DNA of 64,000 nt from Siphonodentalium dalli (GCA_032622095.1 CP136068.1:59170025-59234024), one strand, 5' to 3'; shown: positions 23,914 through 35,830, counted from the stretch's first letter. Program-made: numbers and translations. The notes: a model not told the origin generated them from the sequence alone.

Positions 23914-24567
23914 GTAAGTATTATCCAGGAATGTTTTATGAAGTGATAAAACTATAAGATAGTGAAAGGCAAAGGGATTTCAATGATCGTGAGTCAATGT
24001 TCACACAATGCAATGGATCGTTGATGTTCTGCAGCTGTCATTTCTAAGAAGAAAACAGGCCATAAGATCGATTAAAGAGATTAGAAAATCCAGAAATATT
24101 AGGTTATTATTAGATGGGAAAAAAAACAGATGAGAAAAAACAAAAACAGGCATGTAAAATTCAACTGATATTTAATATTGATAATTTCAGACTGGCTGAT
24201 CATGCTATTACAGAAAACACAATATCGGAACTAGTACTATTTTGAACACTTCCTCAAATCATTGATAAAAAAGTAAATGTTCCTCCATTGATAGTCACTG
24301 TCTATAATTTGTATGCGTCCAAGTTGCATGCAAAATTTGTCAAAATGACAATGCTACCTGTATATTCACAAATAATCACCAACGCAAATTTTTTATATCA
24401 ATTTAACACTGAGAAATATGATGAATGAATATTTAAAATGACTGCTTCAACTTTGGAGCATTTTGTATCATTCTCTTGAATAACTACAGTAATAAATTAA
24501 TTCCATGTTCATTAACTGGTCTATACGCTGTTGTGTGACAAACCCGCTTTCGAGCAGGCAACAAATC
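23914..24567. other. Gene-free region
   Basis: No repeat or coding signature recognised. Confidence 0.45.
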
Positions 24568-24860
24568 ACGAGCAGCCGCAGTGTAACCTCTTGTTTAAAT
24601 TGTACTTCATGTTACTATTGTTAATTGCATATCAAAAGAAGTTTCAACTGATTTTAATTTTAAATTAAATTTCAGAGTTCCATTGATGATTACAAGTATG
24701 AAAAGATGGCACCACTAAGGCAGCCTTCGATATATGACTGAAGAGAGCATGATAAATTTTGAATACACCGCTCATAGCAAGGGAATGCAGACAGTGAATG
24801 TAAACACCCCAAAATAAGTAAGTTCCCCCAGCATATTACACTGTATCTCAAGAATCATGG
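24568..24860 (+). repeat. Local duplication, copy 1
   Basis: This matches 25138-25190 joined to 25689-25970: CGAGCAGCCG, TTGTTTAAATTGTACTTCAT, TTAATTGCATATCAA, TTCAACTGATTTTAATTT, TTTCAGAGTTCC, then AAAAGATGGCACC and CACCCCAAAATAAGTAAGTT. The partner carries a family C element at the point corresponding to about 24616-24625. An exon-like block at 24676-24796 in this copy has an in-frame stop (TATGACTGA) and looks decayed. Confidence 0.65.
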
Positions 24861-25189
24861 CGGCCATTGTGTCACATTCCATAATCCATTGAAAGATCCA
24901 TAAATGAGTTGATTATGGCTCAAAAAATACCCAATTAAAAGTTAGCCCATATGTTTATCAGAGGGGGGCTTATGTAAGCACCCCTTTATATACACATTCC
25001 AAATATTTTGAGTGGACAACAAATCCGGTGTCTCACTCAAATGTGGGCAACAATTGTATAGTTTGCATTCGCCCTTTTGTTTCATTAAAAATTGGGTCCT
25101 GTTCGACCCAGGTTTTGTGTTTACACAATAGTAGTAAGCGAGCAGCCGTGATGTGGTGTAACATCTTGTTTAAATTGTACTTCATGTTT

Positions 25190-25688
25190 ATTATACTGTT
25201 ACTCTCAAAGAGAATGTGGGGTATACTGGATTCATTCAATCCTTCACAACGTCTGGACATCTATCCCTCTGTTTTTCCTTCTGTCCGGGCAGATGTCTCC
25301 ACCACCGTTGGACGAATCTCAATGAAATTTGGTATGGATGTTCACTACTATGAGGGCAATCAATTGAGTGTTCAATCATATTTTTTCCAGTTTTCTGTTC
25401 TGGTCATCATTTATAAATTTGGAAGTGTTGGTTTTTTGTCTGTATCGCCACCACCATAGCACCAGTTGACAGATATCAATGGAATTTGGTATGGATGTTC
25501 ACTATTATGATGGCAGTCTGTTGAGTGTTCAATCGTTTTGTTCATGTTTTCCATTCTACAGTTATTTATCTGTGTTTATTTGAAAATGTTAGGGGGTTAT
25601 TCCCGTTCAAGCAGATATCTCACCCATACTTCGTCAGTTCGAATTTACCACCATGGTGGTATGCCAACACCACCGGTGCAGTCTCTTG
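25190..25688 (+). mobile_element. Family C Helentron-like repeat, copy with near-empty site
   Basis: The 5' hairpin is formed by TTATAC and GGGGTATAC (25190-25225). A degenerate TCYG-rich tract follows, then two core units with GGTATGGATGTTCACTAYTATG. Near the 3' end are the palindrome ACCACCATGGTGGT and CACCGGTG, then the terminus GTCTCTTG (25681-25688) before TTAATTGC. The duplicated flank at 24568-24680 lacks the element, which supports these boundaries and insertion between T and T. Confidence 0.7.
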
Positions 25689-25970
25689 TTAATTGCATAT
25701 CAAGATCAGGTTCAACTGATTTTAATTTAAAATTTTAATTTATGCTCTTTCAGAGTTCCGGTGATGACTACAAGTGCGAAAAGATGGCACCCATGGAAAC
25801 GCCACCACTAAGGCAGGCTTCAATTTATGATGGAAGAGAACAAGAATTTTTTTGAAGACATGGTCATAGCAAGGGAATGCAAAGAGTGGTGAGTGCAACT
25901 TGGTAAGAGGTCAAATTGGTTATTAACACCCCAAAATAAGTAAGTTCCCCTAACACTGTATGAAGTATCC
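25689..25970 (+). repeat. Local duplication, copy 2 (3' part)
   Basis: This continues the copy interrupted by the family C element. Relative to copy 1 it has a 15-bp in-frame insertion (CATGGAAACGCCACC) in the exon-like block. Confidence 0.65.
25754..25888 (+). CDS. Candidate exon of an unrecognised gene (one frameshift)
   Basis: TATGCTCTTTCAG is a good acceptor and TG|GTGAGT a good donor, giving 135 bp. The frame from AGT TCC encodes about 45 residues including YKCEKMAPMETPPLRQASIY and, after one extra T in a run of seven, EDMVIARECKEW. The diverged copy at 24676 differs from it by a 15-bp in-frame indel and several synonymous changes in this frame, which suggests past coding selection. The extra T breaks the frame, so this is either a pseudo-exon or a homopolymer error. 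No family is recognised. Confidence 0.35.
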
Positions 25971-26636
25971 TGAGGTTGATTTTCAGGAAATGCTACATGT
26001 ATATTCCGTATCTTGGCACTGCTGTCGACCAAGTATGTGCATGCTTGAGTGATCACCATATGTGTGGAGATAGCGCTCAATTCATGTCACCAAATTGTTG
26101 AGAACTGGCCTCAACAGTGAATTTTCTTAAAATGGAAATTTGAAGTAATCTGAAGAGAAAAATTAGTATCCTTTATAACCAATGTATGTTATAATATTAT
26201 AATAACACGTGTTTACCCTCACAATATGAGAGATATGTTCGAATTATGTCAACTTTTTTTTTTAAATTGTAATAACGGTCTGCAGGAAAATATATCAAAC
26301 ATTTTTCATTTTATATTTAAGTTTTTGGCAGCCATTTGCAGAACTATTTTTGTTAGAATAAATCAACATAAAGCTAGCGGTACTTAATGTCTGAAAAGAT
26401 GAAACAATATTGAGTATTTATGTCTGCCAGATTATTGAAAGCGTTGAATAATATTTGTTTTATTTTGTTTTGGTCCTTTACCTGAGAAAAAAAATAGTCC
26501 TGCAAAATGGCTGCCAAAAAACTAAAATATACTGTGAAAAATATTTGATTTATTTACTCGCAGACATTTATGATTTCAGATAGACTGAGCGCATACCCTA
26601 ATTGGGTTCATGGTCTAGATAATGCAATGTGGTTTT
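25971..26636. other. Gene-free region
   Basis: AT-rich. TTTATGATTTCAG at 26567-26579 resembles a splice acceptor, but joining it to the 25888 donor creates a stop codon. Confidence 0.4.
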
Positions 26637-27133
26637 TATGTTTACCCATACCATGTATGGTAAACATAGTGTCGTTGTCCGGATTGACCACTCGTCGTTC
26701 GTCCGTCCGTCCGTCCGTCTGTCCGTCCGTCTGTCCGTCCGTCTGTCCGTCCGTAGACACTTTACGTGTAATGCGATAACTCAAACATTTTTTACCTGAT
26801 CAAAACCAAATTTTGTATATGGGGTTTTCAGCCCAAAATACAGATCGAGTTCGAATATGGGTTTGATCCAACTTTTTTGTACAGAGTTATGGCCCTTTTT
26901 CGACTTAGAATTCACGCATTCTGCCATAACTCAAACATTTTTTATCTGATCGGAACCAAATTTGGTATGTGAGTTTCTCGGCCCAAAATACAGATCGAGT
27001 TCGAATATGGGTTTGATCCGACTTTTTTTTACAGAGTTATGGCCCTTTTTCGACTTAGAATTCATGAATTCTGCCATAACTCAAACATTTTTTATCTGAT
27101 CGGAACCAAATTTGGTATAACTCAAACATTTTT
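26637..27133 (+). mobile_element. Family B Helentron-like repeat, 5' partial copy
   Basis: The 5' end TATGTTTACCCATACCATG folds on TATGGTAAACATA. (TCCG/TCTG)n follows (26696-26757), then two core units with GATAACTCAAAC, GGAACCAAATTTGGTATG and GATCGAGTTCGAATATGGGT. It is cut off where a second family B 5' end begins. Confidence 0.65.
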
Positions 27134-27201
27134 TATGTTTACCCATACCATAGTATGGTAAACATAGTGTCGTTGCCCGGATTGACCACTCGTCGTTCGT
27201 C

Positions 27202-27236
<35 letters not shown>

Positions 27237-28229
27237 CTCTCCGTAGACACTTTACGAGTAATGCGATAACTCAAACATTTTCTATCCGATCGAAACCAAA
27301 TTTTGTATATGGGTTTCTCAGCCCAAAATACGGATCGAGTTCGAATTTGGCCCTTTTTTGACTTAGAATTCACGCATTCTGCCATAACTCGAACATGGGT
27401 TTGATCCGATTAATTTTAAAGGAGTTATGACCCTTTTTCGAAAAAAAATTGAAATATTGAATCGATTTTTTTTTAAATTTATTTTTAACTTTTATAATAA
27501 TAATAAAAAAAATGTCATTGACATTGTCATTTGTTTTCATTTAGATATTGATGATTATGATAAAAAGATTTCCAATGTGTCCCTTTAATTTTTTTAAATA
27601 AGTTTAAAAAAATTGAAAAACTAACACCATTATAACTCTGCCAAGGGTACCCCGAATCACTACACCAAATTTGATTAAATCGGTCCAAAATCTTGTGTTA
27701 TGTACTGGTAAATCTGTTTGGAGCAACATTAAATCCAATTCACCAATTGCCTTTGGACTTATGCCAATGTGCAAATAATCTGATACATAAGGCTATGGCA
27801 TCTAATTTAAAATAAAGATTCAACAATAAACATCACATGCAGTAGACATGGACATCTGTGCTGCTATATAATTGATATTAATGGGTCAGTGGTGAGGTTG
27901 CTTATCTGTATACTAGGACACATTATTATTGTAAACTTAAATTGGACTCTCTTAACCCAAGTATTCCATGTCCAGGTCACACCTACACATTTAACCCATG
28001 GGCTTGCTGGCTGTGGCGGTTTAGCATTACAGATTCTGTACCAGTGCATTCTCTTATATAAATGCCAGTGACCCATAAATTCCAATAATTTGTGTTATGT
28101 ACATTTGTCTATAATAGTACATAACAGTATACTCTATAATTGAACACCAAAACTCTCATTTATCCGATCATATTAAATTTTTATCGCCAAGGGATGGGTT
28201 AACATCTGCCGATCGTGATCGGCCTCTCG
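27134..28229 (+). mobile_element. Family B Helentron-like repeat, full-length copy
   Basis: The order is: the 5' motif TATGTTTACCCATACC in a hairpin; a (GTCT)n tract; a core unit; A/T tracts; a conserved 3' region beginning AACACCATTATAACTCTGCC; then the 3' inverted motif GGGATGGGTTAACATC, matching the 5' motif at 13 of 15 positions; a hairpin GCCGAT-CGTG-ATCGGC; and the terminus CTCTCG before a T run. There is no coding capacity. This is the clearest HINE-like copy in the window. Short open frames on both strands at 27864-28085 are incidental. Confidence 0.7.
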
Positions 28230-28417
28230 TTTTTTTATATTCCCAGTACAACTCGATAGACCTTCATGAAAAAAAATTCATTTGACTTTTTTAAACCACT
28301 TTTTTATAAAATTCATATTGTGAGGGTATATTGTGAGTTGTTATAATACTGTATCACACATTGCTTATAATGCATAATGATTTTTCCCTTCAAATTGATT
28401 GGAATATAGTGGGTTTT

Positions 28418-30537
28418 TAGCTCACCTGAGACGAAGTCTCCGGTGGAGCTATAGTCATCACTCCTCGTCCGTCGTCCGTCCATCCGTCCATCCGTCCATC
28501 CGTCCGTCAACAATTCTTTGAACATCTTCTTCTAAAGTTCCATTGGACCGAATTGGTTCATATTTGGTGTGGATGTTCCCTAGGTGACTCTCATTCAGAT
28601 TTGTTCAAATGAGGTCACTGGGTCAAATAGTTGCGAAAGCAGGGCCACAACTCTATTCCTTCATAGTAATTCTTATAACGACTTCTTTTCCAGATCCATA
28701 AGGCCTAATGGGTTCATATTTGGTGTGGATGTTCCCTAGGTGACTCACATCCAGATTTGTTCAAATGAGGTCACCAGGTTGATTAGTTGAGAAACCAGGG
28801 CCATAACTCTTTCCCTCCATAGTAATTCTTTTAAACATCTTCTTCTCGAATACCATCAGGCCAAATGGGTTCATATTTGGTATGAAGGATCATTGGTTGA
28901 CTGGGGTTCAGATTTGTTCAAATGAGGTCACTGGGTCAAATGTGGGTGGGGCCAGGGACATAACTCAGAAAAAAAAAATTCAGATTAAACTCTTTAACCA
29001 AAAAAGAAAAGAATAGAAAAGAAATGATATATTAAAAAATAAAAGAATATTTAAAAAAACTGTGGAATTGTTTTTTTTTATTAGAATATTTTAAAAAAAA
29101 GGAAAAAAAAGAGTGTATTTAACTCCATGGTCAATTTAATATATATATATATTGTTTAACATTTTTTGTTAATTGAAAAACTAATGCCATTACATTTCTG
29201 TAGGTTGTGGCCCCTGGCCCTTCATTCAAGTGCACTGCTTCTGCCACCCTGGCCTGGTCTCAAAAATAAAATTTACTCAAATTCTTGACAGAATCATTAA
29301 TAAGAAGCATTTACTTTGGCTGTAACTGTATATATGCTGGGTATGCCGACACAATCATGTCAATCTTGATATGTTTATAAACATTCCTGCAGATTTGCTA
29401 GATGTCATTAATTCCCAATCTCTCATGTATTGTTCATATCAGGACTAATGTCATTTGCAGAATGAGGTCCCCAGAGGGTGAATTTAGTGATGCTATCCCA
29501 CACAGCGGCCTAGCATCACCAAATTCACCCTCTGGAGACCTTAGGCCTCATCTTCTGGGAAGTATCTATAGTATCAAATTAACATTGTTGTTAGTTACAT
29601 TTCCCTTCTAGGAAGTTTCTATATCCCCTAATTTGCAGAAGATAAATTCATAATTGAGGTGCCCAATGGGTGAACATCGCCAACTTCAACTGGGGAACTT
29701 CAATCTTATCCTAGGTCTGCCATAGCAGTTGGGGGCCCTAGCAGAATGAGGTCCCCAGAGGGTGAATTTAGTGATGCTAGCCCGCTGTGCGGGATAGCAT
29801 CACTAAATTCACCCTCTGGGGACCTCATTCTGCAAATGACAGACACACTTTCACACTATTTCAAGGCTTGATTGTATAATACATTGTGTTGCTTGAGGCC
29901 AGGCATGCACAATGTAGGAACATACACGCTTTTTGTGATGCTATCCCACACAGCGGGCTAGCATAACCAAATTCACCTTCTGGAGACCTCATTCTGCTTA
30001 GGCCTCATCTTCTGGGAAGTATCTACAGTATCAAATTTACATTGTTGTTAGTTAAATTTCCCTTCTAGGAAGTTTCTATATCCCCTAACTTGCAGAAGAT
30101 AAAATTCATAAATGAGGTGCCCAATGGGTGAATATCACCAACTTCAACTGGGGAACTTAAATCTTATCCTTATCAGATTTGTGAAAATGGGATCACAAAG
30201 TCAAATAAGGGCAGAGCCAGAGACTTAACTATTTCACTGCATAGTAATTCTTAAAATATGTTTTGCAAGAACTATTTGGCTTATATAGAATGGAATGTTC
30301 TTCCTTGACTGCAATTCAGATTTGTTTTTAAATGGGGGGTGATCAGTAGTGTACAGTTGGCAATTTCAACGTGGATTTTCACCAATCTACATACTTAGTC
30401 TCTCTAGCCACATATCCTGTTTAAATCTACTTCTTTTAAAGTGATTATGAAAAGTGCTGACTGTTTTGGTCTCCAGAGTCCCAGTCTTATCAGTCTTTGC
30501 AGTCTGGTGAGCGACCCCACAGTCATTGACTGTCTTG
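28418..30537 (+). mobile_element. Family A Helentron-like repeat, copy 2
   Basis: The 5' end TAGCTCACCTGAGACGAAGT forms a hairpin, followed by (CCGTCCAT)n and core units with AGATTTGTTCAAATGAGGTC and CATAACTCTTTCCCTCCAT. A/T tracts (28970-29170), the paired fold-back module and partly duplicated 3' sequence follow. The 3' end is GGTGAGC, GACCCC, the hairpin ACAGTC-ATT-GACTGT and CTTG (30534-30537) before TTTT. No coding capacity. Confidence 0.65.
29449..29848. repeat. Paired fold-back module in family A, copy 2
   Basis: The right palindrome (29742-29835) is nearly perfect: arms of about 43 nt from GCAGAATGAGGTCCCCAGAG around a GCCCGCTGTGCGGGA core. A third half-module follows at 29935-29990. 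Confidence 0.75.
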
Positions 30538-31329
30538 TTTTAATTCACGAATGGCGCATCCTTAAGATTGTAGATAACTTATTTAAAGGCTCATGTCATG
30601 TGACGAGTAGCTTAGTTCTGCATTACTTGGAGCAACGCGCCCCCATTGTAACAAGTAGATACTGGATACAATACTACCAAGTGTCTCTGCCAGACTTTTG
30701 CAGTAGATGAGGAATGTTTATTGTCATTATCCTTTTGTAGACATTATCTGCATTCAGTTAGTGTTCATTCAACCATGTATCTAGTCACTATATCATTACT
30801 TATAAGTAGTGATGAGCCGATGATCGGATATGACAATCGGAATCGGTCGATTATGTCCCGTCGGATGACAATTGGCACTTCGGTTTCAACATCGGCATTG
30901 CCAATTACCTAAATAATAATCAGGTGCTTATTTTTCTTCAATAAACTGTGTCAAATATGACGTTGTATTATTGAATAAATGACCAGTAAACATAAGGAAA
31001 GTGTTACCAAACACAAACTTTGATATAAACCGAAAGTACATATCACGTGACACTTAATTACGCAGTTGACTGCACTATTTACACGCTTATCCATCTTAAG
31101 AATATATCAAGTAACAGTTGTTATATATCGAATGAATTGAAATGATTATGTAAAATAGCTGGGCGAGACCCATTATATATAGTCTAGTGTGTAAAACTTA
31201 CAACATCCTCATTGTTCACAATTAAGAACTACTTTTCAATGTAATGACCGCTATTGACAAGTATACACACTGATATCAGGTCAGCCAGTGACCTCAAGTG
31301 GGCCACACACGAAGCGATGAGAGCCATAA
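30538..31329. other. Gene-free region with a possible transposon end
   Basis: From 30807 the sequence TAGTGATGAGCCGATGATCGG, rich in alternating CGAT/ATCGG words, resembles the end of a hAT-type transposon, but no matching opposite end was found. The rest is unassigned. Confidence 0.35.
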
Positions 31330-31440
31330 TTTTTTACAAAATATGTTAAAAAACATAGCCTCCAGCAGCCATCTTGAATTTTAATCCATCGGCACATCCT
31401 ATTGCCCGAATTTATTGGGCTATTGTTATGAAAATTTACA
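31330..31440 (+). mobile_element. Family D core fragment
   Basis: It carries ATAGCCTCCAGCAGCCATCTT and CACATCCTATTGCCCGAATT, as in the fragment at 22290-22360. Confidence 0.45.
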
Positions 31441-32050
31441 AACATGTTCAGGATGACCTCTAGATGGGAGCTCTCAAATTTTAATGAATACATATAAACA
31501 CATTTTGCCATATAAGGTGATGTCAAGGTCGTCAAAATGGCGATGGTGACCAAAAAAACCAATGTAACATGGACCACATTCAATGATCATGACGATGTTT
31601 TATCACAATTTTCAGTTGTATAATGCAATGCAAAGAAAAGACAAGATTGCAGATGGAGAAGGGTTGACTGAAGGGTGTTACGATGCTGTGTACTCAAGAT
31701 GACGACGAATAAAAATAAAAACGAGTGGATGAATAATGGTATATTGTTTGTATTATAACTAATTTCATTGAAGATTTCATCATGTTCATTACTGTTGAAC
31801 ACTAAACTGCTAATTATGATAGCACAGAATATAACTAAAACATCAAACGAAATTCACCCACAATCTTCAATTTCAAAATTATTTTAGTCATAGCATGTAA
31901 CCTCTTATGTACCCAGGGACTCACTTGGTTTAGCTGCAAGTATACTTGTAAGCTACATGGTTCGATTCCATTGGGTTCCAACTGACGAGGTTTTATGCAT
32001 ATTATAGAAATAATTTGCTAGATGTGTGTTATATAATTGGATTTTGTGTC
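31441..32050 (+). repeat. Long dispersed repeat, copy 2 (pair with 22965-23660)
   Basis: Colinear with copy 1 but lacking its (TA)n tract. Open frames on either strand (31281-31583, 31587-31802) are shadows of repeat sequence. Confidence 0.6.
31916..31979 (+). repeat. tRNA-like module in a repeat, copy 2
   Basis: Same fold as at 23521, with B box GGTTCGATTCC and one T-stem mismatch. Confidence 0.5.
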
Positions 32051-32186
32051 AATAAGACCAAATGAAAAAAGATGTTTGATTCTCAGGCAATTGTTTTGGA
32101 AAATAAATGCGGGCGCGAGGGTTTTATTTTTATGTTTTATTTTGTTATGCCCACAGACTGGCATAATAAGCGTGGGTTATTATACC

Positions 32187-33284
32187 TTCCCAAGCAGGCC
32201 TCAGCTCACAAGGCGACTCGGTCGAGATTGTCGCCTTACTGTCGCTGACTTCGCCCTATCGTCGCTCTAAGGCGAAATCGAAGTCGCCTTCAATTTTAGG
32301 GGGATTTTTTTTTTTTTTCTTAATTTTTTTTCTAGTTTTTTCCCAGACATGTCCGTATATAGATGAATTGTGGCGGCCATCCCAAAAAGAAACAGACGAT
32401 TCAGAGACAAAGACCCAAGTGTTTAAAATAAAAAATAAAATATGACCTATTGTTTTGTGATCTTTTGTGTTGTTATTCAGTCGCCTTTGTTCGCTTTGAG
32501 GTATAATGAATGTTAATCACGAATGTTTTGACACGCTGAAAACACGATATGTTCGCATCTGTGTTGTTACTGACCATTGTGAGTGTCACAAATAAATGTT
32601 TTAATTAACTTAAAAGACCGCCGTCCCGCTTTTCAGATATAAAAACAATTACGCAATTATCAGAGTATGTTCGCAAGTTCGTTTCGGTAACGCGTCGTAC
32701 TTTTTGAAGAGACCGCGTCCCACTTTTTGAAGAGACCGCTTCTGTAGCCGTAAATAAATGTCAAGTTTATTGCTTTAATCGGATTATACCAGTGATGTTG
32801 GCATTAATTAAGGGAGGCCATTAATTAATAAAAGCTTTAGCAACTCCTTTGTTAGTTAATCCTTATTGTTTATTTTAGCGGACACCCACATTACAGCCGT
32901 GACCACATTAAACTTAAAAAGTTACATGCATCATCTGATCTAGTCCGCAAATCTGACGTTAATTATCAGAGCACGGCTGAATATTTGATTAGTTGGGTCC
33001 ACCAACTAAATATGATCATGATTCAGACTGTTAAATGTATAATAACAATTAATTACGCTAATTTCAGATAAAGTCAAAATATTTTAGTTTTATTTCTTAT
33101 TTTAACTTTTTAAATTTTTTATTGATGTTATAAAATAAAGCGATATCTGAAAATTGTCAATATTTGGTAGTCTCCCCACTTCTCCCTGAAGTCTCCATAA
33201 ATTTCCTGAAGTCTCCCTAAATTTCCTGGAGGGAGACTTCAAGTCTCCCTGTTCTGAACCCCTAGGCTGAGGCCTGTTCCCAAG
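32187..33284. mobile_element. hAT-like non-autonomous element with 8-bp TSD
   Basis: The 8-bp direct repeat TTCCCAAG (32187-32194 and 33277-33284) flanks a 1,082-bp element with perfect 11-bp ends, CAGGCCTCAGC/GCTGAGGCCTG. The CAG start and 8-bp duplication are hAT hallmarks. Subterminal regions carry repeated short words, GTCGCC/GGCGA on the left and GTCTCCCT/CTGAAGTCTCC on the right, as expected for hAT transposase binding. No transposase frame remains. Confidence 0.85.
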
Positions 33285-34069
33285 TCCAGAAATTGTAAGG
33301 AGCACTTTGTAATGAATATAAACTAATATAATCTGATATAAAGAATGATAAATTATGACATTGTACTACCCTACCCGTACATCATATAGGGATTACCTTG
33401 ACTGATATATAATATTGATATGATTTTTAATATCTGCACAATCATTTTTAACACCAGATATCAGATTCATACAAAAATACGGAGCGTAAATACAGTCAAA
33501 ACAAAGATAAAGTGATCTTCCAAACTATCATAGAAAGTCTTGGTTCACTTATTCCACTGACTAATTAGACTGTATATGTACCGCAATGGATGATAGACAA
33601 TAAAACTTAAAAACATGGCCAATATCCACTGATTGTCAAACTGAATTTTTGTTGCATTCCATGTTTGCATTCTCAAATTATTTTTTTGTTCAATATCAAA
33701 CTTCGTGCTGACCGCAGATCGAAATGTTCAACAAATTTTACCAATAAACTGGGGGGTTTGGACAGCCTGTGGTGACAATGTACCTGATAGTTATCATTGC
33801 CAACGGTCTTTTGTTGGAAACCCACACATACACTGTTGTATTTAGCTCCTATTTGATATTTGAAACATAAATAATTTCCATGGTACAGTTTCCTATTTTC
33901 ATGTTGCGTGGTTTACAACTACGATGAGATCCAAATTGTAATAAAATGGTCCAATGCAAAACAAAATATTTCCGATGCGGCTATGCCTGAGAATCGACAT
34001 TTTTTGCCTAACAGTCATTAATTAAATTATATTAAACTCACAGAAAGCATATCAAATAATATATTATAT
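33285..34069. other. Gene-free region
   Basis: Nothing recognisable; AT-rich. Confidence 0.5.
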
Positions 34070-35170
34070 AATATTCTTTCTGTTTATGGCCGTTTTAGCG
34101 GAGTTGACAATACCAATCGCCTAGGCTGCCCGTATCCTTAAGATTGCTGTTATTGATATCATGCATCCCTGAATTGACGCATCGGTGTTCCACAATTTTC
34201 TAAGCCATGGATCAATTTGAGTTAGTTTTTTTCTTTTTTATATGCTATTTATGAATGTGTTCCAAAATGTTTTTTAAACTGTTTTGGGTTTTCTCTTTTC
34301 TGAAATGGAAAGATCTTGGAAGGTTCAATTACCACCAATAATGGCTTGTTTTCAGAAACGTTTTGTGAAGTAGATATATTGCAGAAATGAGTGAAGAATG
34401 TATATCGGATATAGCAATAGTTTGGAGTTGGCTATGTGTTGGAAAATTGTTTGGAAAATATCATGATTAGGATAGCCTGTAGATTGAAGCTATTTCAAAA
34501 AATTTCAAATTACTCATTGGTACACCCTACAGGCCACATCCCTCATCTGAATATCACCAGAAATCATGTATATTCAAGGTTCTCCTGTGCTGCCCATTTC
34601 CCTAATAATTACTTGCTTCGTGATTTGCTGCCAGATGAACATCTTTGGATATTAAAGACATATTATGGACTTGTTCGGGTGCGTGGAATTTATAAGTTAG
34701 TACTCAGGCAGTATGTCAATATGGGGAATGTAGCAATCTACTAACATCGCCAAAATTTCGAAGATATCAACCATACCACTCCATAGAAAACATCGTCGGA
34801 ACTGCGCCCAATTGTAAATATTTACATCTCGATCCGGGACGCAACTATCGGCGATAATCTAACACAAATGATTTCGCCATCGAGAGCCATTGCATTTAAT
34901 TAATATATAAGAATGACAATGTTTATCGTCAATTTGGATTGATATTAGTAACAAATTACTACTTTGAGGAAGATTATTCTCAATTTCTATTTGATCACCC
35001 AACCGGAGTATTTCACATAACTTTAAGGCAAATGATATTATGCATATTAAGTGGTTATGAGGTAACTCTTCCAATTTTGTCTCAATTAATTATCTGTTAA
35101 AGATACGGTCTTGGGTACTGCTGTTAAAATATTCACATCCTTTAAAACTGCCATAAACAGAAAGAATATT
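34070..35170. mobile_element. Inverted-repeat element with AATATTCTTTCTG ends
   Basis: The left AATATTCTTTCTGTTTATGG and right CCATAAACAGAAAGAATATT ends are perfect complements over 20 bp, with more pairing inside (GTTTTA/TAAAAC). A related left end with TTTCCGTTTATGGCGGTTTT occurs alone at about 45993-46020. An open frame of 102 codons at 34436-34744 is unlike anything known and is more likely chance than cargo. No clear target duplication. Confidence 0.6.
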
Positions 35171-35275
35171 AAAATGTAGACAGATCTTGTTCATATGCCA
35201 ATCATAAATAACGTGTAGATAGCATGTTATTGTAGTTTGTATGCTTTGTTATGTAAACAAACAGTATGCAAATAG

Positions 35276-35472
35276 TGTGCGATAAGCAAGACATTCAACA
35301 TCAGGTAGACCCCACTATTTGAACTTGGTTAAAACTGCCACCATGTTGCTTATAACTTACTGGTATAGCCCCTGCTAATCCTTGCCACTCAATATTTTGG
35401 TGTTGAATGGGTCACTGTGAACCAATCTGTCAAAAATATTGCCGTGGTGTTCAGTGTTTTGCTTATCGCACA
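35276..35472. mobile_element. Short MITE with GTGCGATAAGC ends
   Basis: The ends TGTGCGATAAGCAAGAC and GTTTTGCTTATCGCACA are inverted, and the pairing continues weakly (TTCAACA/TGTTCAG). It is about 197 bp with no coding content. Confidence 0.6.
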
Positions 35473-35830
35473 TCCTGTATGTGCTGTATATAAACAAACG
35501 ATCAGCTCACACAAAGTGTGTTTTATTGATAGTATCGCATTAATACTATCATTATAATATACTTTGGTATATTCTTGAGGAAATGTTCATAATTTGGTAA
35601 CTTTTATTTCTAAATGTAACCTAAAACCTGTCAGTGCATTTAATACTGAAAGTTAAATAAAAATCTAATAAAAAAAACCTCAATGAACAATTTCATTTTG
35701 TATATGCGCCCTATCACCCTTAAGGCTTAATCGTCCTCTGAGTTGAATGCCAGCTGGCAAGATGTAACATAATCTCAACACGAGTGGCTTTATACACTTC
35801 TTCTGCAGCTAATTGACCTTATTTGAATGG

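Noticed and set aside
25028-25459. 143-codon plus-strand frame as a membrane protein
   Set aside because: It spans the junction of unrelated DNA with a family C element and ends inside its core repeat.
26696-26757. TCCG microsatellite as a regulatory element
   Set aside because: It is the standard microsatellite part of family B and appears in other copies at different lengths.
34436-34744. 102-codon frame as captured host exon
   Set aside because: No splice signals, no recognised domain and no second copy to compare; left as unknown.
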